A stretch of DNA of 46,209 bases from Candidatus Sumerlaeia bacterium (GTDB lineage: Bacteria > Sumerlaeota > Sumerlaeia > SLMS01 > JAHLLQ01), in NCBI GenBank assembly GCA_019634695.1, contig JAHCAW010000031.1, positions 1-46,209 on the forward strand. Direction: 5' to 3'. Of the stretch, positions 44,337 to 46,209 are shown one piece after another (within the stretch, counting starts at the first letter, position 1; each line of letters opens with the position of its first letter). Both the position numbers and the translations under genes were made by a program. The notes under the pieces are model-generated. The model ran no database searches. It saw only the letters and a program-made list of their open reading frames with translations, and was not told where the DNA came from.

Positions 44337-45515
44337 GTGACGCCACGCTTTCTCTTCATCGTCTCGGGGTACCCGCCCGCGCGATGCGGCGGCATGGAGC
44401 TGTCCTGCCGTGCGCTCGCCACCGCGCTCGCACGCTGGCGTTATGCGGTGACGGTCCTCACGCTCGCCGATGGCCCGCCCACCGATACCGTCGAGAACGG
44501 CGTTCGCGTGCTGCGCGTGCTCGAACCGCTCGCCGTCGGACCGCTGTGGGGCCTGACCTACATGCGGCAGGTGCGCCGCTGGATGCGCGAGCTGCGCGAC
44601 GAGTGGGACCTTGCCGTGTGCTTCCACCTGTACCTGCACGCCGCGGCGGCCGTCACCGAAGCGCGCCGTCTGGGGAAGAGGTGCGCGGTGCGGCCGGCGA
44701 ACTTCGGTCCCGGCGGCGACCGCGACCAGCTTCTCGCGCATCGTTTTGGCGCGCGCCTGCTGGCACGCGCGCTCGAGGCCGACGGCTTCCTCGCCCTTTC
44801 GCACGCCGGCGCCGAGGAGTTGCGCACCGCCGGCGTTCCGGCTGAACGCCTCTGGCGCCTTCGGCCGTTTGTGGATATGGACCGCTTCGCGCCGGCCAAG
44901 GGCGACACGCCGCCCGTCTTCGTGTCGCACGGGCGCTTCGTCGCCAGCAAGAACACGGTCGCCCTGATCGAGGCGTTCGAACTGCTCGACGACGCTTCTG
45001 CGCGCCTGCGCCTGATCGGCGACGGGCCCGAGGCCGGGGCATTGGCGACGCGACGCGAGTGCTCGCCCGCGCGCGACCGCATCACGATCGAGCCGTGGAG
45101 CGACGCCCCCGAAGTCGCCCTGCGCGGGGCACGCGCCTTCGTCAGTGCCTCGCAGTCGGAGGGCTTCTCGAACGCGCTGCTCGAGGCCCTCGCCTGCGGA
45201 TGCCCCGTGATCGCCTCCGATGTCAGCGGCGTGCGCGACGCTCTCGACGTTGCCGGCGAGCTGCCCGATGAACCAATCGCCCCCGGCACAATCGGCGTCA
45301 CGGCCGCTGGCTATGTCGTTGCGCCGGGCGATACCAGGATGCTCGCGGCCGCGATGAGTTTGATGATTCCGTCGAGCCCGCGCGTGGCGATGGCGCGCCA
45401 AGCCCGAAGCATCGTCGAGCAACACTTCAGCGAGGATCGCGCCCGCGAGGGGTTCCTGTTGGCCGCGCGAGCGATGATCGAGAGCCGACCGGCGCGGCCA
45501 TGGGATGCGCAATGA
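44337..45515 (+). CDS. Glycosyltransferase family 4
   Basis: This 392-residue GT-B enzyme transfers a sugar from a nucleotide donor, probably to a cell-surface glycan. The N-terminal domain starts FLFIVSGYPPARCGGMELSC, which matches the family's glycine-rich acceptor loop. The C-terminal donor domain has GRFVASKNTVALIEAF, LIGDGPE and the retaining-type motif SEGFSNALLEALACGCPVI. A GTG start with GGAGAGG upstream is used. Its stop overlaps the next glycosyltransferase start as ATGA, so they form a pair. Donor and acceptor are unknown. Confidence 0.93.
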   Translation: MTPRFLFIVSGYPPARCGGMELSCRALATALARWRYAVTVLTLADGPPTDTVENGVRVLRVLEPLAVGPLWGLTYMRQVRRWMRELRDEWDLAVCFHLYLHAAAAVTEARRLGKRCAVRPANFGPGGDRDQLLAHRFGARLLARALEADGFLALSHAGAEELRTAGVPAERLWRLRPFVDMDRFAPAKGDTPPVFVSHGRFVASKNTVALIEAFELLDDASARLRLIGDGPEAGALATRRECSPARDRITIEPWSDAPEVALRGARAFVSASQSEGFSNALLEALACGCPVIASDVSGVRDALDVAGELPDEPIAPGTIGVTAAGYVVAPGDTRMLAAAMSLMIPSSPRVAMARQARSIVEQHFSEDRAREGFLLAARAMIESRPARPWDAQ

Positions 45516-46209
45516 GAGTGGCGATGCTCGGCAACGCGGCCAGTCCGCACACGACGCGCTGGGCCGCGTGGCTCGCCGCCAACGGCCACGACGTCGCCCT
45601 GTTCAGTGACGAGCCCGCAGCCGACGACAGCATCCCCCGCATCGCGCCCGAGTGGAGCCTCGTGCAGAAGGCGGTCTCGTTCAAGCTGCGCGGCGGACCC
45701 TACGCCAACAATCGCGACAAGTGGCGCGCGTACGGCCGGGCTCTTCGCGCGTGGAAGCCCGACTTGCTCCACGCCCACGAGGCCCTCGCCTACGGTCCGA
45801 TGCTCGCCCACTTCCCGGAGTTTCCCCGCGTCCTGATGCCGTGGGGCGGCGACATCGAAAGCCTGCGCGGCGACGATGTCGAGCGCGCCGCGCTCGTGCG
45901 CGGCGCCCTGCACGCCGCCGACGCGATCACCGCCAACGCGCCGGGGCTCGAGGAGGAATGGGCTGCGCTTGCCGGCATCGACCGCGCCGCGCTAGACCTG
46001 TTTGCGTGGGGGATCGACACGACGTGCTTCGCACCCGTCGCGGACGACCGCGCCGACGCGATCGTGCGCGACCTCGGTCTCGATCCCGGCGAGCGCATCG
46101 TCCTCAGCCCTCGCACGGCGCGACCGCACTACGGCACGGCATTGATTCTCGATGCGTGGGGCCTGCTCGCCGATGACCCGGCCTTCGCGCGCCATGTGTT
46201 GGTTCAAGT
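45512..46209 (+). CDS. Glycosyltransferase (GT4-like), cut by the window end
   Basis: The first 232 codons are visible, and the gene continues beyond the window. It starts MRVAMLGNAASPHTTRWAAW, as in GT4-type N-terminal domains, followed by LLHAHEALAYGP and VLMPWGGDIE. The beginning of the donor domain may be at GERIVLSPRTARPHYG. The ATG overlaps the upstream gene's stop (ATGA), so both enzymes are likely made together and act on the same glycan. Confidence 0.85.
   Translation, partial: MRVAMLGNAASPHTTRWAAWLAANGHDVALFSDEPAADDSIPRIAPEWSLVQKAVSFKLRGGPYANNRDKWRAYGRALRAWKPDLLHAHEALAYGPMLAHFPEFPRVLMPWGGDIESLRGDDVERAALVRGALHAADAITANAPGLEEEWAALAGIDRAALDLFAWGIDTTCFAPVADDRADAIVRDLGLDPGERIVLSPRTARPHYGTALILDAWGLLADDPAFARHVLVQ

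Overview
This 46.2 kb window comes from a GC-rich bacterial chromosome with dense, short-spaced genes on both strands. It carries type IV pilus genes, a Tat-exported phosphatase, two lipoproteins, a LacI regulator near a uroporphyrinogen-decarboxylase-like protein, and several tetratricopeptide (TPR) proteins. This mix suggests a Gram-negative, environmental, little-cultured lineage, for example Sumerlaeota, Hydrogenedentota or the PVC group. The placement is inference; no marker gene here fixes it. I saw no tRNA, rRNA, CRISPR array or complete insertion sequence.

Layout: 1-2069 holds a non-coding stretch ending in a strong terminator, a family 2 glycosyltransferase and superoxide dismutase. 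2305-8746 is an accessory region with two ATPase/nuclease pairs that look like phage defence: a Septu-like AAA plus HNH pair (2305-4286) and a PARIS-like AAA plus DUF4435 pair (6534-8746). An aminotransferase/esterase operon on the other strand separates them. The PARIS-like ATPase is interrupted by an in-frame TAG between its Walker B and H-loop motifs, and the pair is visibly richer in A and T than its surroundings. 9165-17157 holds a three-PAS hybrid histidine kinase, pilB, pilC, an unknown one-helix membrane protein and dprA, suggesting pili linked to DNA uptake. 17167-23009 has a membrane protein, a PhzF-like protein, an AAA ATPase, a DUF4258/HTH toxin-antitoxin-like pair and lipoyl synthase. 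23023-26252 is a TPR and lipoprotein cluster. 26445-29815 has an AEC transporter, a LacI regulator with a candidate operator, and a UroD-family protein.

The most striking locus is 29991-36340: a threonine/serine dehydratase, then one 1130-residue protein joining 2-oxoacid dehydrogenase E1 alpha, E1 beta, a lipoyl domain and a complete FabH-type ketosynthase, then a methyltransferase and an MDR oxidoreductase. The simplest reading is a route from an amino acid to a 2-oxoacid, to an acyl group on the lipoyl arm, and then to condensation with malonyl-ACP, possibly without free acyl-CoA. No E2 acyltransferase domain is present in the protein and no E3 gene lies in the window.

The right part (36507-46209) holds a CbpA-type DnaJ, a small membrane protein, an SDR lacking the usual catalytic Tyr/Lys, an FAH-family protein, a SprT-like metalloprotease, an exported esterase with a possible carbohydrate-binding domain, a 5'-nucleotidase split into two exported proteins, hisB, and two glycosyltransferases, the second running off the end.
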